64,000 nucleotides of DNA. It comes from Nocardiopsis terrae (GTDB lineage Bacteria > Actinomycetota > Actinomycetes > Streptosporangiales > Streptosporangiaceae). Both the position numbers and the translations under genes were made by a program. The notes below the pieces were generated by a model that saw nothing but the letters and a program-made list of their open reading frames with translations, was not told where the DNA came from and searched no databases. Of this stretch, positions 62,234 to 64,000 are shown piece after piece; position 1 is the stretch's first letter; each line of letters begins with the position of its first letter. The stretch is taken from NCBI RefSeq assembly GCF_014651695.1, contig NZ_BMXJ01000004.1, positions 287,509-351,508 of the forward strand. Direction: 5' to 3'.

Positions 62234-63433
62234 GTGAACGCGCAGACCGAGACGCCCACCGCACCGCCGCCGGAGGCGAGACGCGCGCGGGCCGCGGTGT
62301 CCACTCTGTTCTTCGTCAACGGGTTCACCTACACGAACGCGGTTCCGTGGCTGCCGGTGGTCAAGAACGGCCTGGGTCTGAGCAACACCGAACTGGGGCT
62401 GGCGATCGCGGCGATGCCCTTCGGGGCGATCCTCACCGGAATGCTCGCGGGGCCGCTGATCCACTGGTTCGGCAGCGGACGGACCGCGGTGGGGACGAGT
62501 CTGATCTCGGTGGGAGCGCTTCCCTTCATCGCGCTCGCCCAGAACTGGTGGATGCTCGCCGCCGCGCTGTTCGTCCTCGGCAGCGCCGACGCCTGGACCG
62601 ACTCCGCACAGAACTCCCACGGCCTACGCGTCCAGCGCCGCTACCGGCGCAGCATCATCAACACCTTCCACGCGGTGTGGAGCCTGGCCGCGGTCGCCGG
62701 AGGGCTGCTCGGTGCGGCCATGGCCGGCGCCGGGGTGCCGATCCTGTGGCACCTGGGCGGGGTCGCGGTCCTGTTGGTGGCGGTGAATCTCACGGTGAGC
62801 CGGATGCTGCTGCCCGGCCCGGAGAACAGCGAACGCGAGGACGGCGTCAACGGGCACGACGGCAGCCGCGCACGCATCCCCGGGAAGGGGGTCCTCCTGC
62901 TGCTGATGCTGGGCGCCCTCCTGATGATGGCCGGCGGCATCGAGGACTCCGCCGCCTCGTGGGGCGCGGTGTACATGACCGGTGAACTGGGCGCACCCCT
63001 CTTCCTGGCCGCCATGCCTTTCGTGGCCTGCCAGGCGATGATGACGGTCGGCCGTCTCGCGGGCGACCGGGTGACCGACCGCTTCGGCGCCTCGGTGGTG
63101 GGCCACGCCTGCGGACTCCTGGCCGCGGGCGGCCTGGCGTTCGCGCTCCTGTTCCCGCACCCGGTGACCACGGTGGTCGGCTTCGGGGTGATGGGGCTGG
63201 GCGTGTCCGCACTGTTCCCCCTGACCCTGGCCGCGGCGGGAAACGTGCCCGGGGTGCGCACCGGGGACGGGGTGACCGTGGTGGGCTGGCTCGGCCGGGC
63301 CGGGTTCCTGGCCTTCCCTCCCCTGGTGGGTTTCCTCGCCGACTCCGCGACCCTCGGTACCGCCCTGTGGGCGATCTCCGCGGCGGGGGTGGCCGCCTTC
63401 CTGCTCGCCTCGGCCCTGCGCCCCCGTACCTGA
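62234..63433 (+). CDS. MFS transporter
   Basis: This 399-residue, 12-helix major facilitator has the helix-1 motif TLFFVNGFTYTNAVPWLPVVKNGLGLS, a motif-A-like PLIHWFGSGRTAVG loop, and a second half starting LLLMLGALLMMAGGIEDSAASWGAVYMTGELGAP, which resembles the FucP/YbjJ-like branch of sugar or small-molecule transporters. The substrate is unknown. It starts with GTG after GGGAG. An inverted repeat about 100 bases upstream may be its operator. A hairpin follows. Confidence 0.9.
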   Translation: MNAQTETPTAPPPEARRARAAVSTLFFVNGFTYTNAVPWLPVVKNGLGLSNTELGLAIAAMPFGAILTGMLAGPLIHWFGSGRTAVGTSLISVGALPFIALAQNWWMLAAALFVLGSADAWTDSAQNSHGLRVQRRYRRSIINTFHAVWSLAAVAGGLLGAAMAGAGVPILWHLGGVAVLLVAVNLTVSRMLLPGPENSEREDGVNGHDGSRARIPGKGVLLLLMLGALLMMAGGIEDSAASWGAVYMTGELGAPLFLAAMPFVACQAMMTVGRLAGDRVTDRFGASVVGHACGLLAAGGLAFALLFPHPVTTVVGFGVMGLGVSALFPLTLAAAGNVPGVRTGDGVTVVGWLGRAGFLAFPPLVGFLADSATLGTALWAISAAGVAAFLLASALRPRT

Positions 63434-63513
63434 CCGGCGGCGCGGCGGCAGGAGGGCTCCGGGGCGGGAGCCCGTGCCGGGGGAGGCCGAGGCAGGGGCC
63501 CGTGGCAGGGAAA

Positions 63514-63557
63514 GGCCCCGCCCGCCGGAACCCGGGAGGATTCCGGCAGGCGGGGCC
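63514..63557. terminator. hairpin between the MFS gene and the wall-anchored protein gene
   Basis: Seventeen-base arms (63514-63530 and 63541-63557) match with one mismatch around a 10-base loop. They sit between the convergent MFS and wall-protein genes and can serve both. Confidence 0.78.
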
Positions 63558-63601
63558 CTGTCACACGCCGGTCCCGCGGGGGCGCGGGAACGAACGCGGT
63601 G

Positions 63602-64000
63602 TTACTCGGCCATGCCCGGACGGCGGTTGCCGACCCACAGGGCCAGAGCACCGATACCGGTCACGACGGCGCCGCCGAGCACGAAGCCCGACATGTCGAC
63701 GCCGGTCTCGGCGAGGTTGGGGCTGCTGTTGCCCGCCGCACCGCTTCGAACGGGAGCCTGGGCCCCGGGGGCGTTGCCGCCGGGAGCGGTGGTCCCGGGA
63801 GCGCTGCCCTCGGGGGACTTACCGTCGTCACCCGGGTCGGTGCCACCGTCCGGGTCCGTCGGGTCCGTCGGGTCCGGGTCAACCGGGTCCGTCGGGTCGG
63901 GGTCGACCGGGTCCGTGGGGTCCGGGTCGACCGGGTCCGTGGGGTCCGGGTCGACCGGGTCCGTGGGGTCCGGGTCGACCGGGTCCGTGGGGTCCGGGTC
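63602..64000 (-). CDS. C-terminal part of a sortase-anchored cell-wall protein (LAETG)
   Basis: Only the C-terminal 132 residues are present, and the N-terminus lies beyond the window. The visible part starts with octapeptide repeats (DPDPTDPV), passes through a Gly/Pro/Asp linker and ends in a canonical sorting signal: LAETG (encoded at 63701-63715), a hydrophobic stretch VLGGAVVTGIGALALWVG and a positive NRRPGMAE tail. LAxTG is the signal used by class E sortases of high-GC actinobacteria. The protein is therefore likely covalently linked to peptidoglycan, with the repeats acting as a wall-spanning stalk. Confidence 0.85.
   Translation of the reverse strand, partial: DPDPTDPVDPDPTDPVDPDPTDPVDPDPTDPVDPDPTDPVDPDPTDPTDPDGGTDPGDDGKSPEGSAPGTTAPGGNAPGAQAPVRSGAAGNSSPNLAETGVDMSGFVLGGAVVTGIGALALWVGNRRPGMAE
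63860..64000 (-). repeat. tandem 24-bp repeats encoding DPDPTDPV
   Basis: At least four almost identical 24-bp units start near 63908, 63932, 63956 and 63980, with degenerate ones before them. They continue past the window end. All are in the frame of the wall-anchored protein, so copy-number change alters stalk length only. Confidence 0.88.

Noticed and set aside
63860..64000. Tandem 24-bp repeats as a possible CRISPR array
   Set aside because: The units are contiguous with no spacers and encode DPDPTDPV in the frame of a wall-anchored protein.

Overview
The window is 64 kb of very GC-rich actinomycete chromosome. The gene set is typical of filamentous high-GC actinobacteria: a conservon (CvnABCD plus P450s), RbpA, a WhiB-family regulator, a SARP regulator with TTA codons, an InhA-type FabI, a class-E-type (LAxTG) sortase substrate, and the actinobacterial trio SCO1664 / DUF3090 / MSMEG_4193-type phosphatase. 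Frequent GTG and TTG starts also fit. A Nocardiopsis-like or related genome is my inference. Species cannot be read from the sequence.

Layout. (1) Positions 1-7.8 kb form a looser accessory stretch: a CGNR zinc-finger regulator, a SnoaL-like protein, a decayed ISAs1 transposase fragment, a large SARP/NB-ARC/TPR regulator, a small secreted peptide gene, a complete ISAs1 element with terminal inverted repeats, and an orphan hypothetical gene. (2) 7.8-16.8 kb holds a repeat-containing lipoprotein and an eight-gene conservon operon transcribed leftward: kinase-like CvnA, roadblock CvnB, DUF742 CvnC, GTPase CvnD, then two successive CYP157-like/CYP154-like P450 pairs. (3) 16.8-27.2 kb holds rbpA behind a sigma-R-type promoter, a HAD phosphatase, the SCO1664/DUF3090/phosphatase trio, an aldo/keto reductase, a two-flavoenzyme fusion protein divergent from a MarR regulator, and a RecD2-like protein whose helicase motifs have decayed. 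(4) 27.2-37.6 kb holds an SDR, the fabG-fabI pair, a NarL-type two-component system divergent from a MacB-like ABC exporter, a hairpin-rich spacer with a 54-bp perfect palindrome, and a DHA2 drug exporter. (5) 37.6-51.1 kb holds tandem acidic small proteins, a polyprenol-phosphate mannose synthase, a DeoR regulator, an orphan PPTase, an acyl-CoA dehydrogenase/LysR pair, a lone ABC binding protein, a TVP38 membrane protein, an orphan sensor kinase, a putative metal-related permease pair behind a Zur-like site, and an AGCS symporter. (6) 51.3-64 kb holds a DEAD-box helicase with an RGG tail, an enoyl-CoA hydratase, a small HTH protein, an ABC-F ATPase, an AI-2E-family transporter, YccF, WhiB, a phosphoribosyltransferase-hydrolase fusion, a GNAT, an MFS transporter, and the C-terminal end of a cell-wall-anchored repeat protein that runs off the window.

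How genes work together. The conservon should form a membrane-linked GTPase switch with its P450s, and translational overlaps tie it into one operon. The divergent kinase/regulator and ABC exporter share an upstream region with a palindrome, suggesting joint control. fabG-fabI supplies reductive steps of fatty-acid synthesis. The permease/TIGR03943 pair with its Zur-like site looks like a zinc-responsive unit. No CRISPR array, rRNA or tRNA gene was seen, and the scattered P450s, SARP and PPTase do not make a recognisable biosynthetic gene cluster.
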